The notes under the pieces: model-generated
Seen by the model: the letters and a program-made list of their open reading frames with translations, nothing else
The model's database searches: none
What the model was told of the DNA's origin: nothing
Made by a program: the position numbers and the translations under genes
Source of the DNA: an uncultured Lachnospiraceae bacterium
GTDB taxonomy: Bacteria > Bacillota > Clostridia > Lachnospirales > Lachnospiraceae
NCBI GenBank assembly: GCA_910577115.1
Contig: CAJTMC010000007.1
Span: 1 to 64,000, forward strand
DNA length: 64,000 nt
Direction: 5' to 3'
In this document: piece by piece, positions 26,528-35,348 of the stretch
Numbering within the stretch: position 1 is the stretch's first letter
Layout of the letters: each line of letters begins with the position of its first letter

Positions 26528-26842
26528 CTATGCCATCTGCGCATTCACAAACGCTTTCAGCTTCTCCTTTGACTGAAACCCGACACTCCTGTCGGCAATT
26601 TCTCCGTTTTTAAAAATGACAAGCGCAGGAATATTTTGAATGCCATACTTTAACGCCAGCTCATCATTTGCATCAACGTCCGCGTTAAAAAAGTCAACCT
26701 TTCCCGCAAACTCCTCCGAAATCTCATCAAGCACAGGTGCAAGCATTTTGCATGGACCGCACCATGTCGCGGAAAAATCCACCAGCGCAAGACTGCTTCC
26801 TAACGCTTCATCCATATTGTTATTATCAATTTTCTTTACCAT
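26528..26842 (-). CDS. trxA: thioredoxin
   Basis: A 104-aa classical thioredoxin with redox centre WCGPC (Cys28 and Cys31), preceded by VDFSATWC and followed by the cis-Pro segment NIPALVIF and the FKNGE turn. It reduces cytosolic protein disulfides using thioredoxin reductase. The start at 26842 is chosen because TGGAGGAACTT lies between it and the alternative ATG at 26854. Single-gene unit here; no reductase nearby. Confidence 0.95.
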   Translation of the reverse strand: MVKKIDNNNMDEALGSSLALVDFSATWCGPCKMLAPVLDEISEEFAGKVDFFNADVDANDELALKYGIQNIPALVIFKNGEIADRSVGFQSKEKLKAFVNAQMA

Positions 26843-26926
26843 AAGTTCCTCCATTTTTACTGTGTGACAACTACTTGTCCACTTTTATAATATACTCTTA
26901 CAAAATGAGAAGTCAATTAAAATTTT

Positions 26927-27511
26927 CTATTCCAGTGCCAGACCAAGCTCCCCAAGATCCTCTGGCATTCCGACAGAAGTTTCAGCATTTTCCGCCTTCC
27001 CCTCGGGATCGTACTCTTGTTTGTCCTCCTCATCGCCCCAAAGCGAATCATATTTATCTTTCTTTTTCTGATTCATTTTATTTAGCATCGCAAGATTCTT
27101 TGCCGCCAAATACAGATCCATACTATATTCCATGACCTTTTTCTCATCCGTGGCAGGCACTCTCGCACCCTTCCCGATACGTCTTGCAGTTTCCAGAATC
27201 TTGCTCATTTCCATCGCAGCATCTTCCATCGCGTCCTTCTGCTGCTTGGAAGCTTCTGCATTAAAAACAGACACATACTGATCCGTCAGTCTGTCAAGCA
27301 CTTCCTGATTTTCATCAAACTTCTCATTCAGTGCACCAATCGAAAGCTCTAAGGTTGCCGCCTCATTTGCATAAATTTCCCGCTTATCCAAATCAAAGGT
27401 AGTCTTAATTTTATTGTCAATCTCTTCCTTCTTCTTCACAAGCTTTCTGCGCCGGTCAATAATGGTTGCCCGCTGCGCACGATACAATTTCTGTGCTTCC
27501 CCGACTTTCAT
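26927..27511 (-). CDS. unknown coiled-coil protein, third gene of the sigma-D-type operon
   Basis: A 194-aa soluble, charged protein. Residues 1-100 are strongly helical (YRAQRATIIDRRRKLVKKKEEI, then LEDELSIGALNEKF-like heptads), and the tail is acidic (EEDKQEYDPEGKAEN). No signal peptide or membrane segment. The RBS AAAGGATGTGGTAAT precedes ATG 27511. It follows two paralogous coiled-coil genes in the same direction with a 28-base gap, so it is part of the same operon. I do not recognise the family. Confidence 0.75.
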   Translation of the reverse strand: MKVGEAQKLYRAQRATIIDRRRKLVKKKEEIDNKIKTTFDLDKREIYANEAATLELSIGALNEKFDENQEVLDRLTDQYVSVFNAEASKQQKDAMEDAAMEMSKILETARRIGKGARVPATDEKKVMEYSMDLYLAAKNLAMLNKMNQKKKDKYDSLWGDEEDKQEYDPEGKAENAETSVGMPEDLGELGLALE

Positions 27512-27539
27512 ATTACCACATCCTTTTGAAACGCTCCCA

Positions 27540-28739
27540 CTATCCTTGTGTTACATTCTCATTATCTTCATCTTCCTGCATTGCATTCAGATTTTCCCCG
27601 ACTTTTTCAGACTCCTGTGTCTCTTTCTCCTCATCGGCAGGCTCTGTATGGTCCACATCATTGCGCTCGTCAATCAATTCCTCCACTTCGTCCTCAAGCT
27701 CCTGCGAAGTCTCATCAAGCTTACCCTGCGCAGCCTCATGAAAAGCAGCGTCCACTGAGGACTGCATCATGCTGTCCTTCGTTTCCTCCATACCTTGAAG
27801 CGGATTATACTTAATGTGCTCAATCCGGCATTCCTTTGCATCTTTAATCATCTGCAGCCCGCGCCGTCTGTAAGTATTCAAGTCACTATATCCTGCCATC
27901 ACTTTCACCTGATAGCGGGATACCGCCTCTTCCTTTTCGGCATCTGTATATTCTGCATCAGCCAAAAGCTTCTTTAAGTCCTCCGCCTCATCAAGCGCAT
28001 TCCTCACAATCTCATTCGCTTTATCAAGATAAGCATGCCCTTCATCATGCAGCGTCTGAATCATATCCACTGCATTCAACTCGCGCTTTACCGAAGATGC
28101 CATAAACTGTGATGCCGAATTTTCAATAATATCACCTACACTGTTTTCCTTTTTAATACCGTTGCTGCCGTTTTCGTCTGCTTTCTTGCCTTTCTTTTGT
28201 TCTTCCTCTTCTTCCTTCTCGGATTCCTCGATACTCTTTAGCATAACCAAAAGATCCCGATTATTCTTATCGACTTCATCCTGAACCTCTGACGACTGCA
28301 TTGCCATTTCCTGCGCTTCCTTCGCCTTCTTTTGGTTTTCCTCAAGCTGCTTTTGCTTCTGCTCGCGCAATGCTCTCAAAACCTGCTGTTTTTTCTCAAT
28401 CGTCTCCTTGTCCTCTCCCGCCTGGGAAGAATTGTTCATTGATTTTATAGTATTCGTTAACTGCTTAAGCAAATCCAAATATTCATTTTCTGTCTCTTCT
28501 GCCTGCTCTGACTCTTCCTGTTGGCGCAGTATCAGCTTCTCTTCCTTCAATTCCTGCGCGCTCCTTGACGGCTGTCTGTCTGACTGCTCGCTGAGCTTTC
28601 TTCCCTCTTTTGAGATTGTAACCTTGCACTGCGGACTGTCAAATATGCCGCCCGTCGTCTGTTCGAACCGTTCTTTCTCCTGCGACACTCTTCCGACTGT
28701 TACATTGATATTGTTTTCCGTAAACATTCTGATTTGCAT
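27540..28739 (-). CDS. unknown charged coiled-coil protein, paralogue B
   Basis: A 399-aa soluble protein with no signal peptide. The N-terminal block (MQIRMFTENNINVTVGR ... GGIFDSPQCKVTISKEGRKLS) is shared almost residue for residue with the neighbouring upstream paralogue. A Glu/Lys/Gln-rich coiled coil follows (about residues 75-200, with VMLKSIEESEKEEEEE). A conserved C-terminal block (SVDAAFHEAAQGKLDETSQELED) precedes an acidic tail. ATG 28739 has AAGGAGGATTTTT before it. It arose by tandem duplication with paralogue A. Sequence resembles no family I can name; the VTISKEGRKLS segment is superficially like short motifs of flagellar regulatory proteins. Confidence 0.75.
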   Translation of the reverse strand: MQIRMFTENNINVTVGRVSQEKERFEQTTGGIFDSPQCKVTISKEGRKLSEQSDRQPSRSAQELKEEKLILRQQEESEQAEETENEYLDLLKQLTNTIKSMNNSSQAGEDKETIEKKQQVLRALREQKQKQLEENQKKAKEAQEMAMQSSEVQDEVDKNNRDLLVMLKSIEESEKEEEEEQKKGKKADENGSNGIKKENSVGDIIENSASQFMASSVKRELNAVDMIQTLHDEGHAYLDKANEIVRNALDEAEDLKKLLADAEYTDAEKEEAVSRYQVKVMAGYSDLNTYRRRGLQMIKDAKECRIEHIKYNPLQGMEETKDSMMQSSVDAAFHEAAQGKLDETSQELEDEVEELIDERNDVDHTEPADEEKETQESEKVGENLNAMQEDEDNENVTQG

Positions 28740-28819
28740 AAAAATCCTCCTTATTTGATACATCTGCAAATTGGGGCACAATTCACACTACACCCGCCTC
28801 ATGTTTTGAATCACTCCCA

Positions 28820-30124
28820 CTATCCTTGTGTTATACGGTCTTGTTCCTCGTCGGCTCCATTCATGTTCTCTTTATCTGCCTCTGCCTCGGGCAATTCTCC
28901 GATTTCCTTTTGTTTCTCCTCGTCCTCTTCGGGTTTTGTATGGTTTATATCATTGCGCTCGTCAATTAATTCCTTCACTTTATCTTCCAGCTCCTGCGAA
29001 GTCTCGTCAAGCTTGCCCTGCGATGCCTCGTTGAAAGCAGCGTCCACCGCCGACTGCATCATGCTGTCTCTCGTCTGCTCCATTCCCAAAAGCGGGTTCA
29101 TTGCAAAGTGATCACTTTCACAATCCTTTGCGTCCCTGACCAGCTGCATTCCGTTCCGCCTGTAATCAGAAAAATCGCTGTTTCTCTTCATCATCATATG
29201 ATAATGCTCTAATGCTTCTGCTTTCTCTCTATCCGTACGATATTTACTAAGCAGGATATCCAAATCATCGGAAGAATCCCGCCCCATCTTGCTGCCGTAG
29301 ATAAATACCGCTTCGCTTTTTTGTGCGTCTGTGTAGTTCTCATCCTGCAAAAGCTTTTCTATGCTTTGCGCCTCAGAAAACGCATTCCGCGCAATCTCGT
29401 CTGCCCGCGCAAGATACTGATATCCTTCTCCCTGCAACGCATCAATCATTCCGGATACATTCATCTCGCGCCTCATGGATGATGCAGCAAAGTGTGATGC
29501 TGAATTTTGAATCGAATCAATCACACTGTTTTCTGTCTTATCGTCACTATCTCCGCTTTCTTGCGTTTTGCCGCCTTCACGCTCTTCCTCCGCCTTCTCG
29601 GACTCTTCTATACTCTTTAGCATCACGTACAAATCTTGATTATTTTCATCAATCTCGTCCTGCTTTTTCGACGACTGCATTGCCATTTGCTGCGCTTCTT
29701 TTGCTTTCTTTTGATTCTCCTCGACCTGCTTTTGCTTCTGATCACCTATTGCATTAATCACCTGCTGCCTTTTCTTAAGTGCTTCTTTATCACCATCTGT
29801 CATGTTAGAATTTTGCATGGATCTTATAGTCTTATTTATCTCCTCAAGCAAGTCTGAATATTCACTTAGGGTTTCATCAGGCTGCTCTGATTCCTTCTGC
29901 TGCCGCTGCATCATTTTCTCTGTCTTTAAACTCTGCGCACTCTTTTGCGTGTATTGTCTGTCAGACTGTCCGCTCAGTTTTCTTCCTTCCTTTGAAATCG
30001 TAACCTCGCACTCCGGACTGTCAAAAATGCCTCCCTGTTGTGCCTGCATAGACAAGCGTTTCTCCTGTACTGCTCTGCCAAATGCCACATTCACACTGTT
30101 TCCCATAAACATTCTGATTTGCAT
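28820..30124 (-). CDS. unknown charged coiled-coil protein, paralogue A
   Basis: A 434-aa relative of the next gene, sharing MQIRMF ... GGIFDSPECEVTISKEGRKLSGQSDRQ at the N-terminus. It also shares AKEAQQMAMQSSKKQDEIDENN in the coiled coil and SAVDAAFNEASQGKLDETSQELEDKV near the C-terminus. It is about 35 residues longer, with an extra segment around SDDLDILLSKYRTDREKAEA. RBS GAGGAGGGTGCTTT. It is the first gene of the three-gene operon and lies about 95 bases from a near-consensus sigma-D promoter, the strongest clue to its context (motility regulon). Function unknown. Confidence 0.75.
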   Translation of the reverse strand: MQIRMFMGNSVNVAFGRAVQEKRLSMQAQQGGIFDSPECEVTISKEGRKLSGQSDRQYTQKSAQSLKTEKMMQRQQKESEQPDETLSEYSDLLEEINKTIRSMQNSNMTDGDKEALKKRQQVINAIGDQKQKQVEENQKKAKEAQQMAMQSSKKQDEIDENNQDLYVMLKSIEESEKAEEEREGGKTQESGDSDDKTENSVIDSIQNSASHFAASSMRREMNVSGMIDALQGEGYQYLARADEIARNAFSEAQSIEKLLQDENYTDAQKSEAVFIYGSKMGRDSSDDLDILLSKYRTDREKAEALEHYHMMMKRNSDFSDYRRNGMQLVRDAKDCESDHFAMNPLLGMEQTRDSMMQSAVDAAFNEASQGKLDETSQELEDKVKELIDERNDINHTKPEEDEEKQKEIGELPEAEADKENMNGADEEQDRITQG

Positions 30125-30218
30125 AAAGCACCCTCCTCATTCCTTTGAAGTTCTTCGCAATTCCATTTGCTGCTTTTATCTAACGATTTCATATCTGAAA
30201 TTGTTAAAATTTATATAT

Positions 30219-30245
30219 ATATCGGTAAAATACCTCAATTTTTTA
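30219..30245 (-). promoter_or_regulatory. near-consensus sigma-D (sigma-28, motility) promoter
   Basis: Minus strand TAAA (30245-30242), exactly 15 bases, ACCGATAT (30226-30219), against the consensus TAAA-N15-GCCGATAA: only the outer bases of the -10 differ. No matching sigma-A -35/-10 pair stands out nearby. It points into the coiled-coil operon starting at 30124. Confidence 0.6.
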
Positions 30246-30310
30246 ACCTTTTTTTCATACTTTTCTTAAATTTATCACGCACTATCTGCAAATATTCCGT
30301 AACGCAAAAT

Positions 30311-30348
30311 AATCAGAAGCGCCGGCAATATACCGCCCGCTTCTGATT
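30311..30348 (-). terminator. terminator of the HAD phosphatase gene
   Basis: AATCAGAAGCG (30311-30321) and CGCTTCTGATT (30338-30348) form an 11-bp perfect stem with a short T-rich run on the minus-strand side. It lies 5 bases past the stop at 30353. Confidence 0.75.
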
Positions 30349-30352
30349 ATGC

Positions 30353-30994
30353 TTAAAACAAAATCTCTTCCATAATCTCCGGCAGATTGGCAAATTCCGA
30401 AATCACATAATCCGGACTCTTTGCCTCGCCAAAGCCATATGACGCAAACACAAACGGAATGCCCGCCACTCTCGCCGACTCCTCGTCGCCCGCGGTATCT
30501 CCCACATAGACAGCCCTTGTGACATTGTTGCGCTTCATAATCAGCTTATTGTTCTCGCCCTTTGAAAGAAGATTATTTCCCCAGCACTCGATATCATCAA
30601 AACATTTTTCAAGCCTGTGTGCCTTAAGAAAGCTCTCAATATAACCCTTTTGGCAATTGCTTACCACAAAAAGCTTATAATCCTTTTTGAGCGCTCGTAA
30701 AGTTTCCTCAAGTGCAGGATACAAAATCCCTCCATGCTCACTCAGATACCGATTCTCCTGCTCGCAGCACTCGTCCAGCAGTATCTGCTGCTGCTCTTGT
30801 GCCGCATTCGGAAACAACCGGTCTGCAATCTCCGTCATCGGCAATCCGAGACAGCCGCTTAACTCTTCCTGCGAAATCGGTTCCTTTCTGCATTCTGGAT
30901 GATTTGCCACAACCTGATTCCATGTTTTCAAAATTCCGTCCACCGCGTCCCACATCGTTCCGTCCAAATCAAATAGTATCGCTTCCGCTTTCAT
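30353..30994 (-). CDS. HAD-family phosphatase (phosphoglycolate phosphatase-like)
   Basis: A 213-aa HAD subfamily IA hydrolase: motif I ILFDLDGTMWD with the nucleophilic Asp, helical cap domain, motif II FVVSNCQ, motif III Lys near LLSKGENNKL, and motif IV YVGDTAGDEESA. The substrate is a small phosphate ester that cannot be told from sequence. Start ATG 30994 fits the family N-terminus; another in-frame ATG at 31006 sits almost on the GGAAGGAG motif. It is 58 bases downstream of metG on the same strand. Confidence 0.88.
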   Translation of the reverse strand: MKAEAILFDLDGTMWDAVDGILKTWNQVVANHPECRKEPISQEELSGCLGLPMTEIADRLFPNAAQEQQQILLDECCEQENRYLSEHGGILYPALEETLRALKKDYKLFVVSNCQKGYIESFLKAHRLEKCFDDIECWGNNLLSKGENNKLIMKRNNVTRAVYVGDTAGDEESARVAGIPFVFASYGFGEAKSPDYVISEFANLPEIMEEILF

Positions 30995-31052
30995 CTCTAC
31001 AACCATACTCCTTCCAAAGTCTGCGCGTTGGAGCTGCAAACCGCAGCTTTCT

Positions 31053-33023
31053 TTAACATATTTCTGCTCCCGATGGCATCGGCTTTTCGGCAGTCATCAG
31101 CGCAAGATTTCCTTCCACGTCCTCCGCACACAAAAGCATACCCTCCGACAGCACGCCCGCCAGCTTCGCAGGCTTTAAATTCACAAGCACCATCACCTTT
31201 TTACCCACCATTTCCTCCGGTGTATAATAAGCCTTAATCCCTGACACAATCTGCTTTACCTGTGAACCGATTTTTACCTGACTGCAAAGCAGTTTTTTCG
31301 ACTTCGGCACTGCTTCGCACGAAATAATCTCACCAATCTGAAACTGCATTTTGGCAAAATCATCATATGTGATTTCGTCCTTTGGCTCTATATTGATGAC
31401 CGCATCATTTTCTTCTGCCTGCGCACTGCCTGCGTCCGCCTTCTGCCTCTCGGCAATCGCCTCAACCTTTGCTTCAATCTCCTTCGGATTAAGACGTGCA
31501 AACAAAATCTCAGGTGTATCTGTCACCTTCGTACCGGACGCGTAAAGTCCGAACGTCTTCGTCGAATCAAAATCACGAATACCGCTGTTTAACTGCTTCA
31601 TAATCCTTGCGGCCGTTTCCGGCATAAACGGTTCAAGCAGCCCTGCGCCAATTGAAATACTCTCCACAAGATGATACAGAACTGTAGCAAGCCTGTCCTT
31701 CTTTGCCTCGTCCTTTGCAAGCACCCAAGGCTCCGTTTCATCAATATACTTATTGCAGCGCTTAAACAAGTTGAAAATCTCCGTCAAAGCATCCGCGACA
31801 CGCAGACTGTCCATTTTCGCTTCTACCTTATCATACGTACCTGTCACAACTGCCTTTAAATCAGCGTCCACTTCCTCCGTAACGCCCTGATCCGAAACCA
31901 CGCCGCCAAAATATTGATTGCTCATGGAAATCGTTCTTTTTACAAGATTTCCAAGTGTATTTGCAAGGTCGGAGTTTAACCGTTCTACCATTAGATCCCA
32001 TGTAATCGAACCGTCATTCTCGAAAGGCATTTCATGAAGCACGAAATAACGCACCGCATCAACGCCGAACACCTCCGCAAGGTCGTCCGCATACATAATA
32101 TTTCCTTTTGATTTGCTCATTTTGTCATTATTCTGCAGCAGCCAGGGATGTCCGAAAATCTGATGCGGCAGCTCCTCACCCAATGCCATCAGGAAAATCG
32201 GCCAGTAAATTGTGTGAAAACGAATAATATCCTTTCCAATCAAATGGAGGTCGGCAGGCCAAAGCTGTTTGTACTGATCCGTACTGTTTCCGTCCGCATC
32301 ATAGCCAATGCCTGTAATATAGTTTGTCAGCGCGTCGAGCCACACATAAACGACATGTCTGTCGTCAAAATCAACAGGGATCCCCCATTGAAATGAAGTG
32401 CGCGATACGCACAAATCCTGTAAACCCGGAAGAAGGAAGTTGTTCATCATTTCGTTTTTCCTTGAAACCGGCTGGATAAACTCTGGGTGTTTGTTGATAT
32501 GATCAATCAGTCTGTCGGCATACTTGCTCATTTTGAAAAAATATGCCTCCTCCTTTGCCGGCTTCACCTCACGTCCGCAGTCGGGGCACTTACCGTCCTT
32601 TAGCTGTGACTCCGTCCAAAAGGATTCGCAGGGCGTGCAGTAAAGTCCTTCATATGCACCTTTATAGATATCGCCCTGATCATAAAGGCGCTTGAAAATC
32701 TTCTGTACCTGCTTTTCATGGAAATCGTCCGTTGTCCTGATAAACTTATCATAGGAAATATTAAGCATATCACAGAGTCCTTTAATAACACCTGCTACGT
32801 TATCGACATACTCCTTTGGTGTCACGCCTGCCTCCGCCGCTTTCAGCTCAATCTTTTGCCCATGCTCGTCCGTTCCTGTCTGAAAAAAGACATCATAGCC
32901 ATCCTTTCTTTTATACCGCGCAATGCTGTCCGCAAGCACAATTTCATAATTATTCCCGATATGCGGTTTGCCTGATGTATAGGCAATCGCCGTTGTAATA
33001 TAGTATTTCCCTTTATTCTGCAT
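31053..33023 (-). CDS. metG: methionine-tRNA ligase
   Basis: A 656-aa class I aminoacyl-tRNA synthetase that charges tRNA-Met. Signature motifs are AYTSGKPHIGN (HIGH-type) and DKMSKSKGN (KMSKS). A zinc-binding CTPCESF ... CPDCG is inserted in the catalytic domain. The anticodon-binding domain follows (about residues 370-520), and a C-terminal EMAP/tRNA-binding OB domain at about 555-656 (MQFQIGEIISCE, LLCSQVKIG, VLVNLKPAKL). Start at 33023 fits the family; the upstream ATG at 33047 is possible. A promoter lies about 70 bases upstream, with no T-box visible in the short leader. Confidence 0.96.
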   Translation of the reverse strand: MQNKGKYYITTAIAYTSGKPHIGNNYEIVLADSIARYKRKDGYDVFFQTGTDEHGQKIELKAAEAGVTPKEYVDNVAGVIKGLCDMLNISYDKFIRTTDDFHEKQVQKIFKRLYDQGDIYKGAYEGLYCTPCESFWTESQLKDGKCPDCGREVKPAKEEAYFFKMSKYADRLIDHINKHPEFIQPVSRKNEMMNNFLLPGLQDLCVSRTSFQWGIPVDFDDRHVVYVWLDALTNYITGIGYDADGNSTDQYKQLWPADLHLIGKDIIRFHTIYWPIFLMALGEELPHQIFGHPWLLQNNDKMSKSKGNIMYADDLAEVFGVDAVRYFVLHEMPFENDGSITWDLMVERLNSDLANTLGNLVKRTISMSNQYFGGVVSDQGVTEEVDADLKAVVTGTYDKVEAKMDSLRVADALTEIFNLFKRCNKYIDETEPWVLAKDEAKKDRLATVLYHLVESISIGAGLLEPFMPETAARIMKQLNSGIRDFDSTKTFGLYASGTKVTDTPEILFARLNPKEIEAKVEAIAERQKADAGSAQAEENDAVINIEPKDEITYDDFAKMQFQIGEIISCEAVPKSKKLLCSQVKIGSQVKQIVSGIKAYYTPEEMVGKKVMVLVNLKPAKLAGVLSEGMLLCAEDVEGNLALMTAEKPMPSGAEIC

Positions 33024-33090
33024 TAATTTCCATCGCCTTTCCTTCATTATTTATTCATGCCCAAACAGGCAAGTAAGATTTCCTGACGTC

Positions 33091-33120
33091 ATTTTACCAT
33101 ATAAAAGGGTAACTTGTAAA
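33091..33120 (-). promoter_or_regulatory. metG promoter
   Basis: Minus strand TTTACA (33120-33115), 18 bases, TAAAAT (33096-33091), about 70 bases before the metG start. Confidence 0.65.
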
Positions 33121-33195
33121 CCAAACCTGCCCTTTTGCCGATTCAAACATGGTAAAATCATATGCAAATCATATCGAATCATATCAAAAATAAGA

Positions 33196-33225
33196 TTGAC
33201 CTTTTCTATCATTATAGAGTATACT
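33196..33225 (+). promoter_or_regulatory. sigma-A promoter of the FIST-chemotaxis operon
   Basis: TTGACC (33196-33201), 18 bases, TATACT (33220-33225). It lies inside the longest open frame of the FIST gene, which shows that the true start is the later ATG 33286. Confidence 0.75.
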
Positions 33226-33285
33226 TATATTTGCTATTATCATCATTTGAATACTGAAATTGATATCGAGAAGGAAGGAGGTTGT

Positions 33286-34341
33286 ATGAGACAGTTTTTT
33301 GGAACAAGTCAGAGTGGGGATTTGGCCGCAGCAGTACATGGTTTGAGCAATCCCAAATTTCTTATGCTGTTATCAAACAACATTCAGTTTGAGGCACACG
33401 TAAAGGCTTTGGAATCCTTATATCCCAGAGTCCCAAGTATCGGCTGTATTGGAATGAGCTATGATACCAACATTGTGGAAAGCGGAGTCAGCGTCATCGC
33501 ATTTTTAGATGATATCAGTGCGACGGCAAATGTATTGGAACAGGTATCCACCATGCCGGTAAAGTACATTGAGCGAATGGAAAAAGACCTTGTTAAGATA
33601 GGCGCTTCTGCGCAGGATACGGTATGTATTGACTTTTGCAGCGGTAATGACGCCTGCGTATTGACTACCTTTAACTCCTGCCTGAAGCACAGGAGTATCC
33701 AGCTGGTAGGCGGAACCGGCGACGGAGGAAAAGTTTCTGCCAACGGTAAGATTTATCAGGACGCCGTAGCTTATGCATTGGTTCGGAATCATAGCGGACG
33801 TGTAAAAACTTATAAGGAAAATATTTATCGCCCATTTGGCAATTATCGTTTTATTGCTTCCAACACAGACAGAGCAAATTATATTATCGGCTCTTTGAAC
33901 GGAACACCGGCAAAACAAGTGTATAAGAGCATTTTGAATGTAACAGATGAGGGTATACTGACACAGACCTTTAAAAATCCCTTTGGAAAAATTGACGGAA
34001 ACGATACTTGTATTATTTCCATTAAAGAAGTCAGCGGAAATGCGCTGGCATGTTTTCGCCAGGTAAATGACTCTGATGTGTTAATCCTGTTGGAATTGGC
34101 TGATTACAAAGCAACAGTCCGACAGACGATTGAGACAATCCGCAGAGATTTCCCAAAGCGTTCGGCAGTTTTCTCGGTAAATTGTCTATTCCGCTATAAA
34201 CTATTTTGTGAACACAACTATATGCAGGAATATCTGAAAGATATGGCAACGCTCGGAAGCCACGCCGGTCTTGTCGGATACGGGGAACATTACAACAATC
34301 GCTTTGTGAACCAGTCTATGACTTGCGTCGTGTTTGAATAA
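33286..34341 (+). CDS. FIST-domain sensor protein
   Basis: A 351-aa soluble protein with FIST_N (about residues 20-205; IGCIGMSYDTNIVESG, VGGTGDGG) and FIST_C (about 210-345; NVTDEGILTQTF, FSVNCLFRY, HAGLVGYGEH) domains and no membrane segment. FIST domains are ligand sensors, thought to bind small molecules such as amino acids, and are often fused or adjacent to signalling proteins. Start ATG 33286 follows GAAGGAGGTTGT. It is 16 bases upstream of a soluble chemotaxis transducer, so the pair probably forms a cytoplasmic receptor complex (inference). Confidence 0.9.
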   Translation: MRQFFGTSQSGDLAAAVHGLSNPKFLMLLSNNIQFEAHVKALESLYPRVPSIGCIGMSYDTNIVESGVSVIAFLDDISATANVLEQVSTMPVKYIERMEKDLVKIGASAQDTVCIDFCSGNDACVLTTFNSCLKHRSIQLVGGTGDGGKVSANGKIYQDAVAYALVRNHSGRVKTYKENIYRPFGNYRFIASNTDRANYIIGSLNGTPAKQVYKSILNVTDEGILTQTFKNPFGKIDGNDTCIISIKEVSGNALACFRQVNDSDVLILLELADYKATVRQTIETIRRDFPKRSAVFSVNCLFRYKLFCEHNYMQEYLKDMATLGSHAGLVGYGEHYNNRFVNQSMTCVVFE

Positions 34342-34357
34342 AGGAGGGTGAAGAAGC

Positions 34358-35284
34358 ATGTTTTCAAAGAAGAATCGGGAAAAATCCGGACAGTCAAAAA
34401 TCCTTTATCCTGTCCTGCATGTGACACGCAGTCTCAGCGATTATCAGAAAGAGCTTGCCAAAAAAGAAGTAGAATCCTTATGGGAATTGAGCATGGTTAG
34501 CAGCTCTTTCGCCGGTGTTTTGAGTGAAGCAGAAAATTTTCAGGAACATTTACAGGATTTCGGGAATTCTTTCTCCAGTATTAATCAGGCAGCAGGTCAA
34601 TTTGCGCAAGTAAAAGAAGATATTTCCCAGACCGTATCCGGAGCACAGGATAAGGTAGGAGAATTACAGGATATTTCTGCACAGGTACAGGAATCTTACA
34701 CCGCTATGGAAAGTACTTTTGAGCAGCTCCAGCTTGCCATAAAGGACATTCGGAAGTGTATGGTCAAAATCGTTTCTATTGCAGACGAAACAAATATTCT
34801 TGCACTCAATGCTTCTATTGAAGCCGCAAGAGCCGGCAGTCATGGCAAAGGCTTTGCCATTGTTGCTGAAAAAGTCGGTGAACTTGCAAAAGAGATTAAG
34901 GGGCTGACCGACGATGTCGATATGGGCGTACATAACGTGGAAATCGGCGCGAACCATTTAAATGACAGTATTGCAGCATCACAGCAGACATTAGGACAAG
35001 GATTTGACATTGTAAACAATACTTCCAAATCCTTCACACAGATTACGGAAGCCGCAGAAGGCGCATCTTCCGTACAATCGGAGATTGCCGATGTGATCAG
35101 TGAATCTCAGCAGCAGCTGCAAATGCTATGTCAATTTTTTGACAAAATAAAATATCAGTATCAGGAAGTTGTAAAGCATATTAATCGTGCCAGCAGCCTT
35201 GGCACGACAAAGAGTACAATGTTTGAAGATATGAACAATATGCTGTCTCAAATTGAACCGATTATGAAGGATACAAATCCTTAA
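34358..35284 (+). CDS. soluble methyl-accepting chemotaxis transducer
   Basis: A 308-aa protein without membrane helices or HAMP. After a short N-terminal region it is coiled coil throughout, with the MCP hairpin tip ADETNILALNASIEAARAGSHGKGFAIVAEKVGELA (about residues 143-178; shown broken by the usual Glu/Asn landmarks). The tip binds CheW/CheA, so the protein can feed the chemotaxis cascade, but it has no ligand domain of its own. The upstream FIST protein likely supplies one. RBS AAAGGAGGGTGAAGAAGC. The gene ends at a strong terminator. Confidence 0.9.
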   Translation: MFSKKNREKSGQSKILYPVLHVTRSLSDYQKELAKKEVESLWELSMVSSSFAGVLSEAENFQEHLQDFGNSFSSINQAAGQFAQVKEDISQTVSGAQDKVGELQDISAQVQESYTAMESTFEQLQLAIKDIRKCMVKIVSIADETNILALNASIEAARAGSHGKGFAIVAEKVGELAKEIKGLTDDVDMGVHNVEIGANHLNDSIAASQQTLGQGFDIVNNTSKSFTQITEAAEGASSVQSEIADVISESQQQLQMLCQFFDKIKYQYQEVVKHINRASSLGTTKSTMFEDMNNMLSQIEPIMKDTNP

Positions 35285-35301
35285 GAAACCATAAATGGAT
35301 A

Positions 35302-35342
35302 AGAGCGTGTGCATCACATTCCTGACCGCACACGCTCTTTTT
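35302..35342 (+). terminator. Rho-independent terminator of the FIST-chemotaxis operon
   Basis: AGAGCGTGTGC (35302-35312) pairs with GCACACGCTCT (35328-35338), followed by TTTTT. Confidence 0.92.
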
Positions 35343-35348
35343 ATCCCG

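Noticed and set aside
30125..30218. Sigma-A promoter for the coiled-coil operon
   Set aside because: The region is AT-rich with several TATA-like strings but no paired -35 at proper spacing; the sigma-D match is better.
33024..33195. T-box or S-box riboswitch upstream of metG
   Set aside because: The leader after the promoter is only about 70 bases and has no specifier loop, T-box sequence or antiterminator hairpin.
33196..33285. 30-residue N-terminal extension of the FIST protein
   Set aside because: The sequence contains the TTGACC-18-TATACT promoter, and GGAGG precedes ATG 33286.
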